A stretch of 48,055 nucleotides of DNA from CALWZE01 sp964645785 (GTDB lineage Bacteria; Bacillota; Clostridia; Oscillospirales; Ruminococcaceae), in the NCBI GenBank assembly GCA_964645785.1, contig CAZYAV010000017.1:1-48055 (forward strand), written 5' to 3'. Below are positions 25,999-33,179 of this stretch, one piece after another. The notes beneath the pieces were generated by a model, which saw only the letters and a list, made by a program, of their open reading frames with translations, was not told where the DNA came from and ran no database searches. The position numbers were made by a program, and so were the translations under genes. The first letter of the stretch is position 1, and the number at the start of each line of letters is the position of its first letter.

Positions 25999-26340
25999 TT
26001 ATTGATGCGGCGCGCACGCCCAGATCACAATAGCTTCCTCGTCGCCCAGGTTATAGAGCTTGTGCCCGGTTTTCGGCGGAATCAGGAGCCCGTCGTAAGC
26101 GTCCAGCTCGTAGTAATTCCCGTCCTCGGGGAAATAGACGGCGACGCTGCCCTTTGTGCAGAAAAACACCTCGTCCGCCTCCGCGTGCCCCGGGTCGAGA
26201 TCCCCGATCACGCCGGGCTTAAGCACCGAGAGCCCAAAGGTGATTTTGTCCGTCTTGAAGTAATTGCGGCAGATTTCCTGCCCCTCAAAGGTGATTGCCG
26301 CCTCTTTTTTGTGCACGATCTTTCCGCGTTTTTCGCTCAT
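25999..26340 (-). CDS. Small cupin-domain protein
   Basis: A 113-residue single-domain cupin. Motif 1 is represented by PGHAEADEVFFCTKGSVAVYF (H52 and E56 as likely ligands), and motif 2 by GLLIPPKTGHKLYNLG. Such small cupins often are sugar isomerases (lyxose- or glucose-6-phosphate-isomerase type) or sensors; a second metal-binding His of the usual HxH pair is replaced, so activity is uncertain. GGGAGAGGGCAG precedes the start. It lies 33 bases before the barrel-like gene. Confidence 0.83.
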   Translation of the reverse strand: MSEKRGKIVHKKEAAITFEGQEICRNYFKTDKITFGLSVLKPGVIGDLDPGHAEADEVFFCTKGSVAVYFPEDGNYYELDAYDGLLIPPKTGHKLYNLGDEEAIVIWACAPHQ

Positions 26341-26388
26341 CTGCCCTCTCCCTTTCCCGTGTATATTCTTATGATTTGCGCGCCGCGC

Positions 26389-26892
26389 TCAGTCCGGCCG
26401 CGCCGTGCCCAGCCGCGCATAGCCGTCCCACGCAAACAGCGGCCGCATCCCCGGGTTTGCGGCAACCGACTCAACGCGGGCGACGAACAGGGTGTGATCC
26501 TGCACCTCGAGCGTCTCTACGACGCGGCAGGCGAACGAGACGGCGCTGTCCCGCACAAGCATCGGCATCCCCTCGCCGGCCGGCGCCAGCGCGACGCCGA
26601 ATTCCGCTGCCTTGTCGCAGGCTCTGCCGCTCGTGCTTCCGCAGCGCATCGCCGCCTGCGCAAGCGACCCGTCCACCACGTTGAGGGTGAACACCCCGGT
26701 CGCCTTGATGCGCTCGTTGGAGTAGCCCTTTTGCGAGATGGCCACCGACAGCGCCGGCATCCGGTTGGAGACGTAGTTCCACCACGCGATGGCCGCAAGG
26801 TTGGTTTTGCCGTCCTCCCGCAGGGAGCCGATCAGGCAAAACGGATTGGGTGCGGTGATTTTCTGCGCCGCCGAAATGCTGATTGTCTCCAT
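26389..26892 (-). CDS. Flavin-reductase-like FMN-binding split-barrel protein
   Basis: A 167-residue flavin reductase-like domain protein. KITAPNPFCLIGSLREDGKTNLAAIAWW at residues 11-38 and the SVAISQKGYSNERI and FTLNVVDGSLAQAAMRCG blocks match the FMN-binding split barrel. The start ATG overlaps the kinase stop as TAATG, so translation is coupled to the preceding kinase. Its role in a sugar operon is unclear. The frame is open upstream but only within the kinase gene. Confidence 0.82.
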   Translation of the reverse strand: METISISAAQKITAPNPFCLIGSLREDGKTNLAAIAWWNYVSNRMPALSVAISQKGYSNERIKATGVFTLNVVDGSLAQAAMRCGSTSGRACDKAAEFGVALAPAGEGMPMLVRDSAVSFACRVVETLEVQDHTLFVARVESVAANPGMRPLFAWDGYARLGTARPD

Positions 26893-28427
26893 TACGCCTC
26901 CTCCTGTGCCGCGTCGAAATAGCCGCCGAGATCCGCGAACACCCGCTTGTACTGCGCATACGCCCGGTCGTAGGCCGCCCGGTTGGCCGCGCACGGCTCA
27001 AACCGGTGCTTTTCGTGCACAAAGGCCTGCACGGCCTCCTCCACCCCCGGGAAAATGCCGACCGCCGTCCCCGCGAGGATGGCTGCGCCCAGGCAGGCGG
27101 CCTCCTTGCTGTGGGTGGTGACAAGCGGCGCGCCGATGATGTCCGCCTTTATCTGGTTCCACACCGGGCTTTTGGAGCCGCCGCCGAGCGAGCGCAGCTC
27201 GTCAAACCGCAGCCCCATGCTGCCCAGCGCCTCGACGTTGCGCCGGATGATGTAGCCGATGGATTCCATAATCGCGCGGCAGAAATGCGCCTTGGTGTGC
27301 TTGAGCGTAAAGCCCGCAAACACGCCCTTTGCGTTTGGATTGACATCCGGCGCCATCGAGCCGCCGAGATGCGGCAGCGCAACCAGCCCGTCGCTGCCCG
27401 GCGCGATTGCCGCGGCCTCCTCGTCCATAATGGCGTAGGCGCTTTTGCCCACCGCGTCCGCCACGGCGGCCTCCTGCGCGCAGAACATGTCGCGGAACCA
27501 CTTGATTGCCATGCCGCCGGTTGTGAAAGTGTGCAGCATGTACATGTCCTTAATGCCGAAATAGTGCAGCGGCATCACCCGGTTTTCGTCAAAGCGCGGG
27601 CTGTTCATCGGCGCGCAGATGGCGAGCGCCGCGCCGATATTCTCGGACAGAATCCCCTCGCGGATATTGCCCGCGCCAATCGCGCCGGCCGCCTGGTCGA
27701 GCGCGCCAGTGCAGACGATTGTGCCGGTTGTCAGCCCAAGCTCCGCCGCCACCTCGGCGCGGATGGGGGCGACCCGCTCGCCCGGCTCGAGGATGCGGGG
27801 CAGGCAGCTCTCGTCGATGCCGATAAAGTCGAGCATTTCCGGCCAGTATTTTTTCGTGTTGATGTCCCAGTACAGGGTGGAGCAGAGCAGCGAGCCCTCG
27901 CTGACAAGCTCGCCGGTCAGGCGGTAAATCAGCCAATCCTCGATGAGCAGGATCTTGCGCGTTTTTGAGAAAATCTCCGGCTCGTTTTTGCGCACCCACA
28001 TCACCTTTGCCGCCGGCCAGCATGGGTCAAACTGCACCTGCCCGGTCGTCCTGTAGCAGACCTCGTCGGTGAACCGGGCGCGCTGCTCCTCCGCCTCGGC
28101 GGCGGCACGGTTGTCCATCCAGACAATCGCGTTGCGCAGCGGCCGGTTGTCCTCATCCATGAAAAACAGTGTCTCGCCCTGCGCGGAGATGCCCAGCGCG
28201 GCGATGTCGGCCGCGTTTGCGCCGCTTGTTTGCAGCAGCTCGGCAAGCCCGCTTTTAAACGCGTTCCAGTATGTCTCGGGCGCGCACTCCACCCAGGAGA
28301 CCCGCGGCGTCAGCAGCGCGTATTCCCGCATGGAAACCGCCGCGATATTCCCCTGCCCGTCAATGAGCGCCTGCTTGATCGAGGTCGTGCCCAGATCCAC
28401 GCTTAGGATCAGTCGACGTGTGCTCAC
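26892..28427 (-). CDS. FGGY-family carbohydrate kinase 2 (XylB-like)
   Basis: A 511-residue FGGY kinase: N-terminal VDLGTTSIKQALID ATPase motif, central TGALDQAAGAIGAG with the likely catalytic Asp, and C-terminal LGGGSKSPVWNQIKADIIGAP, typical of xylulokinase/gluconokinase-like members. Starts with GTG at 28427, six bases after AGGAGG. It is the first gene of the big operon, so it is placed directly under the promoter at 28474-28502. Being distinct from kinase 1, it may act on a second substrate or on the epimerised ketose. Confidence 0.9.
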   Translation of the reverse strand: MSTRRLILSVDLGTTSIKQALIDGQGNIAAVSMREYALLTPRVSWVECAPETYWNAFKSGLAELLQTSGANAADIAALGISAQGETLFFMDEDNRPLRNAIVWMDNRAAAEAEEQRARFTDEVCYRTTGQVQFDPCWPAAKVMWVRKNEPEIFSKTRKILLIEDWLIYRLTGELVSEGSLLCSTLYWDINTKKYWPEMLDFIGIDESCLPRILEPGERVAPIRAEVAAELGLTTGTIVCTGALDQAAGAIGAGNIREGILSENIGAALAICAPMNSPRFDENRVMPLHYFGIKDMYMLHTFTTGGMAIKWFRDMFCAQEAAVADAVGKSAYAIMDEEAAAIAPGSDGLVALPHLGGSMAPDVNPNAKGVFAGFTLKHTKAHFCRAIMESIGYIIRRNVEALGSMGLRFDELRSLGGGSKSPVWNQIKADIIGAPLVTTHSKEAACLGAAILAGTAVGIFPGVEEAVQAFVHEKHRFEPCAANRAAYDRAYAQYKRVFADLGGYFDAAQEEA

Positions 28428-28473
28428 ATTACTCCTCCTTTATCCAAAATGTTGAATTTAAACTTTTTAGTAA

Positions 28474-28502
28474 ATAATATAGCATAATTTCTTCAGTTTC
28501 AA
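28474..28502 (-). promoter_or_regulatory. Promoter of the 19-gene sugar operon
   Basis: On the minus strand TTGAAA (28497-28502) and TATTAT (28474-28479) are 17 bases apart, about 47 bases upstream of the first start codon. The region is strongly AT-rich in a GC-rich genome. Confidence 0.75.
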
Positions 28503-28556
28503 CCAATTTTGAAATATTTTGAATATTTTTGGCGTGTTTTACAATCAAAACATTTC
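28497..28556. promoter_or_regulatory. Candidate repressor operator dyads
   Basis: TTTCAA (28497-28502) and TTGAAA (28509-28514) form a dyad with six bases between, covering the -35 box of the sugar operon. A second pair, GAAATATTTTG (28511-28521) and CAAAACATTTC (28546-28556), is inverted with one mismatch. They lie between the divergent sugar operon and the DeoR-type gene, where that regulator would be expected to bind. Confidence 0.55.
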
Positions 28557-28722
28557 ATATTTGTTCACATTGGATAATCCGCTCCATTTCCGTTTATGGA
28601 GGATGAACAAATCCGCGCGCGCATTTTCTACACCCGGCGCGTCCGGCTTGGAGCGCCGGCCGCGCGGCGCAAAAAAAGCAGGAAAATCAAAGCCGGGCGG
28701 GCGTCCGGAGCGGCCGGCGTAT

Positions 28723-28752
28723 TTGACTTTTGCCTCGCAATTTTGGTATTGT
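28723..28752 (+). promoter_or_regulatory. Promoter of the DeoR-type regulator
   Basis: TTGACT (28723-28728) and TATTGT (28747-28752) with 18-base spacing. An alternative -10 box TATAAC at 28752-28757 has poor spacing to this -35. Confidence 0.5.
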
Positions 28753-28781
28753 ATAACTAAAGTGTGAATGGAGAATTCAGG

Positions 28782-29546
28782 ATGCTTAAGGAACAGCGCC
28801 ACAGCGCCATTCTCGATGAATTGAACAAAAGCGGATATGCTTCCATTCCCGCTCTGTCGGCGGCATTGCATATCTCCAGGTCGACAATCCGGCGGGACAT
28901 TCTGGATCTTGAGGCAACGGGCAAGCTGCGGCGCACCCGCGGCGGCGCGGCGGCGTTTGAGCAGCGCCCCGCGGACGAACCCTCCTTTGACGCGCGCCAG
29001 ATTTCGGAGCAGGACGAGAAGCAGCGCATCGCCATGGCGGCGCTCTCGCTGGTCAAGCCCAACGAAACGCTGATTCTTTCGGGGGGCACAACGGTGCACG
29101 AATTCGCCAAAACACTTAGCACCGTCTCGCCGCTCTACGTCGCGACGACCGACCTGATGAGCGCGGTTGATTTGTCCAAATTCCCCAATGTCGAGCTGAC
29201 TATCATCGGCGGCACCGTCCGGCACCGCCACTACAATGTGGTTGGCTATTTCACCGAATCCATCATCCGCCAGATCCACGCGGACAAGGCGTTCGTCGGG
29301 GTGGACGCGGTTGATTTCGACATCGGGCTGATGAACTTTTCCTCCGAGGACATCTCGGTCAACCGCATGATTATGGAGGCCTCCAAGCAGGTGGTCATCC
29401 TCTGCGACCACACAAAATTCAGCGCTATCGCGTTCGCGAACATCTGCCCTTTTAATGAAATCGACATCCTCATCACCGGCAAGGAAACTGCGCCGGAGAA
29501 TGTCCGGCGGCTTGAGGAGATGGGCATCACTGTCCTCCTCGTCTGA
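28782..29546 (+). CDS. DeoR/GlpR-family transcriptional repressor
   Basis: A 254-residue DeoR-type regulator. The N-terminal winged helix-turn-helix shows SIPALSAALHISRSTIRRDI, then LEATGKLRRTRGGA, the family boundary motif. The C-terminal effector domain, a phosphosugar-isomerase-like fold, shows ILSGGTTVHEFAKTL, VATTDLMSA, GGTVRHRHYN, FVGVDAVDF and the closing LITGKETAPE. Members bind a phosphorylated sugar. ATG 28782 has GGAG eight bases upstream; the GTG at 28764 has none. It is transcribed divergently from the 19-gene operon and is its likely regulator. Confidence 0.92.
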   Translation: MLKEQRHSAILDELNKSGYASIPALSAALHISRSTIRRDILDLEATGKLRRTRGGAAAFEQRPADEPSFDARQISEQDEKQRIAMAALSLVKPNETLILSGGTTVHEFAKTLSTVSPLYVATTDLMSAVDLSKFPNVELTIIGGTVRHRHYNVVGYFTESIIRQIHADKAFVGVDAVDFDIGLMNFSSEDISVNRMIMEASKQVVILCDHTKFSAIAFANICPFNEIDILITGKETAPENVRRLEEMGITVLLV

Positions 29547-29586
29547 GCTGGTTCGGGTTGGCTCGCCGGTTCGGCGGGCTTGTTAA

Positions 29587-29616
29587 AAAAGCCGCGGGGG
29601 TAACCCTGCGGCTTTT
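29587..29616 (+). terminator. Terminator after the DeoR gene
   Basis: AAAAGCCGC (29587-29595) pairs with GCGGCTTTT (29608-29616) around an inner GGG-TAA-CCC stem-loop. It follows the stop codon by 40 bases. Confidence 0.75.
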
Positions 29617-30120
29617 GCTGTCCCTGTCCGGCCATCCGGTATCCGCTGCGCACGCCGCCATTCGTTTCAAAGCCCTTCGCGGCGAACCGGCGCCCTGCCC
29701 CCGGTCGATGTGCCCGCGTGCCGGGCGCTGTTTTTCGCCCCCAAGCCGGCCGGCGAAGCACCCCTTTGCCTGCCCGGTCTATATATATTGCGCGGCGCGG
29801 CGGCGTTATGCGGGGCAGGGCGCCGCACGGCGGCGGTTCGGGCGGATCAGAGCTTTTTCCCAAAAAAATGCGGCGGCGCAGCAGGACGGGACGACTCGCC
29901 CCGGGCTATGAACCGGCCGCGCCGGTTCGCGGCGCAAAGCGGATAAACGGCGGCTGCGCCCCGGCTTGCCCCTGCGCACGGGTCGGTTTGCGCCTTTGGG
30001 GAACGGCGCGCCCGGTGTGGCGGGATCTTTTGGGGAGAACAAAAAAGGCCGCGGGAATGCTCCCGCGGCCTTTGCCGTCTGTACACAGCCGACCACCCGA
30101 CCCCTGCTTCGCACGCCGGC
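29617..30120. other. GC-rich stretch with inverted repeats, no gene seen
   Basis: About 500 bases between the DeoR terminator and the thiT promoter. Frames here lack ribosome binding sites and known motifs. It holds an eight-base inverted repeat GAACCGGC (29910-29917)/GCCGGTTC (29921-29928), an AT island TATATATATT near 29782-29790, and the hairpin at 30047-30070. Confidence 0.55.
30047..30070. terminator. Terminator-like GC hairpin
   Basis: GGCCGCGGGA (30047-30056) pairs with TCCCGCGGCC (30061-30070) around ATGC, with A and T tracts on both sides (AAAAAA before, TTT after). No gene immediately precedes it on either strand, so what it ends is unclear. Confidence 0.6.
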
Positions 30121-30130
30121 GCAAAGCGTG

Positions 30131-30159
30131 TTGACAAAGCCGGGCGGCTGGTGTATGAT
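30131..30159 (+). promoter_or_regulatory. Promoter of the thiT transcript
   Basis: TTGACA (30131-30136) and TATGAT (30154-30159) with 17-base spacing. The riboswitch aptamer starts about 11 bases downstream of the -10 box, close to the expected transcript start. Confidence 0.85.
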
Positions 30160-30169
30160 GAACACGCAA

Positions 30170-30257
30170 AACACAGGGGCGCCGAAAGGCTGAGATAGGC
30201 GCAAACGCGTCTGGTCCCTTTGAACCTGAACCGGATAATACCGGCGTAGGAAGTGTT
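30170..30257 (+). ncRNA. TPP riboswitch (THI box)
   Basis: The conserved THI-box elements appear in order: GGGGCGCC near 30176, GGCTGAGA (about 30188-30195), CCCTTTGAACCTGA (about 30216-30229), the CCGGATAATACCGG hairpin and GTAGGAAG. P1 is formed by AACAC (30170-30174) and GTGTT (30253-30257). It binds thiamine pyrophosphate. It lies ahead of thiT, so it should shut off thiamine uptake when TPP is plentiful. Confidence 0.95.
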
Positions 30258-30287
30258 GAAACCGCTGTTAATTTCAACTCCGAGGTG

Positions 30288-30332
30288 CGTCCGAATTGTC
30301 TGTGTTTGCAGGCTGTTCGGGCGTTTTGTTTT
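30288..30332 (+). terminator. Riboswitch expression-platform terminator
   Basis: CGTCCGAA (30288-30295) pairs with TTCGGGCG (30316-30323), then TTTTGTTTTG. It lies between the TPP aptamer and thiT, 39 bases before the start codon, and fits transcriptional control. A separate hairpin, GTTGAAA (30255-30261) with TTTCAAC (30272-30278), competes with the 3' strand of P1. Confidence 0.75.
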
Positions 30333-30361
30333 GCACAAAACACAATTTGGAGGAGTACGGT

Positions 30362-30931
30362 ATGAACAATCAACTGTCCAAAACCCGCGTTCTGGTGGAG
30401 GGCGCCATCATGATCGCGCTCGGCACGGTGCTGTCGATGATCAAGCTGTTTGACATGCCCATGGGCGGGGGCGTGACCCTGTGCGCCATGCTGCCCATCG
30501 TTCTGTTTGCCTACCGCCGCGGCACAAAATGGGGGGTGTTCGCCGCGTTCGTGTTCAGCGTTTTGCAGCTTTTGCTGGGCATGGACAACGTCCAGTACGC
30601 CACCAGCGCGCTCATGGCCGCCGGGATTATCCTGTTCGACTACGTCGTTGCTTACACGGTCATCGGGCTTGCGGGCGTATTCAAAGGCCGGTTTGGCAAG
30701 CCGGCCGCCGAGATTGTGGCCGGAACCGTGCTGGTGATGCTGCTGCGGTTCCTCTGCCATTTCCTGACCGGCTGGGTGGTCTGGGACGCGCTGTGGCCGA
30801 ACGAGTTTGGCCTGGCCGCGCCGATTTATTCGCTGGAATACAACGGCTCCTACATGCTGGTTGAAGCCATCACGACCTCCATTGCGGCTGCGCTGCTTGT
30901 GCGGTTTGCAGACGCCGGCAGGAACAGATAA
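30362..30931 (+). CDS. thiT: Energy-coupling-factor thiamine transporter substrate subunit ThiT
   Basis: A 189-residue integral membrane S-component (YuaJ/ThiT family) with six hydrophobic segments. Family marks visible are MIKLFDMPMGGGVTLCAMLPI near residues 28-48, YRRGTKWG, GMDNVQYATS, and the C-terminal FLTGWVVWD and YNGSYMLVE segments that line the thiamine pocket. It imports thiamine with the shared ECF module encoded elsewhere. ATG 30362 has GGAGGAG at 30349-30355; an in-frame ATG upstream at 30296 lies inside the terminator and is rejected. Control by the TPP riboswitch confirms the role. Its last 62 bases overlap the opposite-strand Clp gene. Confidence 0.95.
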   Translation: MNNQLSKTRVLVEGAIMIALGTVLSMIKLFDMPMGGGVTLCAMLPIVLFAYRRGTKWGVFAAFVFSVLQLLLGMDNVQYATSALMAAGIILFDYVVAYTVIGLAGVFKGRFGKPAAEIVAGTVLVMLLRFLCHFLTGWVVWDALWPNEFGLAAPIYSLEYNGSYMLVEAITTSIAAALLVRFADAGRNR

Positions 30932-33179
30932 CCCGGATTTCCCCCTCAACCGCGGCGACGCTTATGCGCTCGCCGCGGTTGAGCTTTCCGGAGACCGCAA
31001 GCTCGCTGATGGGGTTCTCAATCAGCCGGGTAATCCGGCGGCGGAGCGGACGGGCGCCGTACCGCTCGGTCTCGGCCGTGTCCGCGATAATCTGCGCAAT
31101 CTCCGGCTCGATTTCCGGCTTATAGCCGAGCGATGCCAGCCGCGCGCGCAGGTTTTCCAGCAGCCCCGCGGCAATCTGCACCGTCTGCTCCCGGCTCAAT
31201 CGGTTGAAGACGACCGTCTCGTCCACGCGGTTGAGGAATTCCGGCGAGAAAAAGCCCTTCAGTTCCTGCTCTACCCGCTCGCGCAGCGCGCCCGCCCCGT
31301 CCGTGCCGGCGGCAAAGCCGAGCGTTCCGGGTGCGTCTGCAATCTGCCTTGCGCCGAGGTTGGTGGTGAACACGACGACGCAGTTGGAAAAATCCACCCG
31401 GTTTTTGCACCCGTCGGTCAGGCTGCCCTCCTCGAGCAGCTGTAGCATGAGGTTGAAAAACTCCGGGCAGGCTTTCTCCGCCTCGTCGAAGAGCAGCACG
31501 CTGTACGGCCGCTTTCTGACCGCGTCGGTCAGCTGTCCGCCCTCCCCGTGGCCGACATAGCCGGGCGCGGCGCCGATGAGGCGGCTGAGGGCGGATTTGT
31601 CCATATATTCGCTCATATCAAAGCGCAGCAGCTCCCGCTCGCTGCCGAACAGCTCGGCGGCAAGTACCCGGCAGACCTCGGTTTTGCCCACGCCGGTGGG
31701 GCCGCAGAACAGAAAGCTGCCGCAGGGGCGCCGCTCCTCCTTGAGCCCGGCGCGCGCCCGCTTGATGGCGGCGCACACCGCGCGCACCGCCGCGTCCTGC
31801 CCGATGATCCGGCGGCGCATCACCGATTCCATCGCCGCGAGCCGCCGGCTCTCCCGCCCGCTCAGCCGGGACACCGGGATGCCCGTCCAGCCGGACAGGG
31901 TGCGCGCCACGTCCCGCTCAGTCACCGTCCGCGCCTGCCGCGGGCAGCCCGCAAGCCCGAGCCGTTTGCCCGCCGCGCTCTCGTCCAACAGGTCGAGCGC
32001 CTTGTCGGGCAGGCAGCGGTCGTGGATATACCGCCTGGAAAGGGCGATTGCCGCCTCCCGCGCGCCGGGTGTAAACCGCATTCCGTGGTGCTGCTCCAGC
32101 CGGGTCAGCTGGGCGTCAAGCATCCTGCGCGCCTGCTCGTCGTCCGGTTCGGGCACCGGGACTCTGGAAAACCGGCGCGCAAAGGCCTTGTCCTTCTCAA
32201 TGTGCTTTGCGTATTCCGCGGCGGTTGTCGCGCCGATGACGCTCAGCTCGCCGCCCGAAAGCAGCGGCTTGAGGATGTTTGACGCGTCGATTGCGCCTTC
32301 GGCCGCACCCGCGCCCATCACGGTGTGCAGCTCGTCGATGAACACGATGATGTCCCCCGCCCGCATAATCTCCGCGACGGTTGATTTGAACCGCTCCTCA
32401 AAATCGCCGCGGTATTTTGTCCCGGCAACCATGGCGGAAATGTCCAGCGAAAGCAGGCGCTTGTGCTGCAGCTCCTCGGGCACCTCGAGCGCGGCGAGCC
32501 GCTGCGCCAGCCCTTCCACCACCGCGGTTTTGCCCACGCCCGGCTCCCCGACCAAACAGATATTGTTCTTTTTGCGACGCACCAGCACCGCGATCATCCG
32601 CTCGATCTCCGTCTCGCGGCAGAGCACCCGGTCAAGCTTACCCTGCGCCGCCGCGAGAGTAAGGTCGCTGGTGTATTTTTCAATCGCGCGGCTGCGCCCG
32701 CCGCGGCGCTCTCCCTCAAGCGCCTCCGATTTTTTGTCCGAGCGGGCGGTGCGGCAGTCCGCCCGCACCGCCCGCTCGTCAACCCCGCACATGTGCAGCA
32801 TTTTGAGCGCCGTTCTGTTTTCGCTGTGCAGCACCGCGGCCAGCAGCTGCTCTGTCCCCACGCAGTTGTCCCCCAGCCGCGCCGAGCAAACCGACGCATA
32901 TTGGATGACGCCGTCCAGCTCCGCGCTGAAATCGGCCTGGGACAGCCGGGTCGCGTCCCCGCGGCCAAGCAGCGCGCTCAGCGCGGCGCGGAGGTCGGGC
33001 GGTGCGGACGCGTGCCGCCGCAGGATTCCGCAGGCGTCGCACTCCGGCGTCTCGCCCATTCCCGCCAGCAGATGCTCCGGTCCGATACTCAGGTGTCCCA
33101 GCGCGCCCGCAATGCGCACTGCCGCCGTCACCGCCTTGTTGGAGAGCTTGGAAAACCCCTTTATATTCAAATTTGCCAC
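30870..33179 (-). CDS. ClpA/ClpC-type AAA+ unfoldase
   Basis: A 769-residue class I Clp ATPase. An N-terminal Clp_N double repeat (residues about 1-145) is followed by AAA domain 1 (Walker A GEPGVGKT 211-218, Walker B VFIDE 278-282) and AAA domain 2 (Walker A GPTGVGKT 492-499, Walker B LLFDE 561-565). A LGF tripeptide (619-621) matches the ClpP-docking loop. The coiled-coil M domain of ClpB/ClpC is missing between domains, so the plan is ClpA-like. It unfolds proteins for ClpP. The annotated start is GTG at 33179; TTG at 33170, ten bases after AAAGG, gives a more typical MNIKGF start. The C-terminal end overlaps thiT by 62 bases. Confidence 0.92.
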   Translation of the reverse strand: MANLNIKGFSKLSNKAVTAAVRIAGALGHLSIGPEHLLAGMGETPECDACGILRRHASAPPDLRAALSALLGRGDATRLSQADFSAELDGVIQYASVCSARLGDNCVGTEQLLAAVLHSENRTALKMLHMCGVDERAVRADCRTARSDKKSEALEGERRGGRSRAIEKYTSDLTLAAAQGKLDRVLCRETEIERMIAVLVRRKKNNICLVGEPGVGKTAVVEGLAQRLAALEVPEELQHKRLLSLDISAMVAGTKYRGDFEERFKSTVAEIMRAGDIIVFIDELHTVMGAGAAEGAIDASNILKPLLSGGELSVIGATTAAEYAKHIEKDKAFARRFSRVPVPEPDDEQARRMLDAQLTRLEQHHGMRFTPGAREAAIALSRRYIHDRCLPDKALDLLDESAAGKRLGLAGCPRQARTVTERDVARTLSGWTGIPVSRLSGRESRRLAAMESVMRRRIIGQDAAVRAVCAAIKRARAGLKEERRPCGSFLFCGPTGVGKTEVCRVLAAELFGSERELLRFDMSEYMDKSALSRLIGAAPGYVGHGEGGQLTDAVRKRPYSVLLFDEAEKACPEFFNLMLQLLEEGSLTDGCKNRVDFSNCVVVFTTNLGARQIADAPGTLGFAAGTDGAGALRERVEQELKGFFSPEFLNRVDETVVFNRLSREQTVQIAAGLLENLRARLASLGYKPEIEPEIAQIIADTAETERYGARPLRRRITRLIENPISELAVSGKLNRGERISVAAVEGEIRVICSCRRLQTAQAAQPQWRS
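30945..30983. terminator. Inverted repeat after thiT, inside the Clp gene end
   Basis: CTCAACCGCGGCGA (30945-30958) and TCGCCGCGGTTGAG (30970-30983) form a perfect 14-base stem around an 11-base loop, starting 14 bases after the thiT stop. It could end thiT mRNA, yet it lies within the coding part of the opposite Clp gene. No T-run follows on the plus strand. Confidence 0.5.

Larger units (their letters stand above)
28428..28781. other. Divergent regulatory region of sugar operon and DeoR gene
   Basis: A 354-base gap holding the sugar-operon promoter and dyads near its left end (28474-28556), a GC-rich middle (28590-28720) with no recognisable gene, and the regulator's own promoter at 28723-28752. 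Confidence 0.65.

Noticed and set aside
25279..26922. A 547-codon plus-strand frame over four small genes
   Set aside because: It would be antisense to several genes with proper ribosome binding sites and lacks domain signatures.
29906..30949. A 347-codon minus-strand frame across the riboswitch and thiT
   Set aside because: It runs through the TPP riboswitch and its terminator and has no domain evidence.
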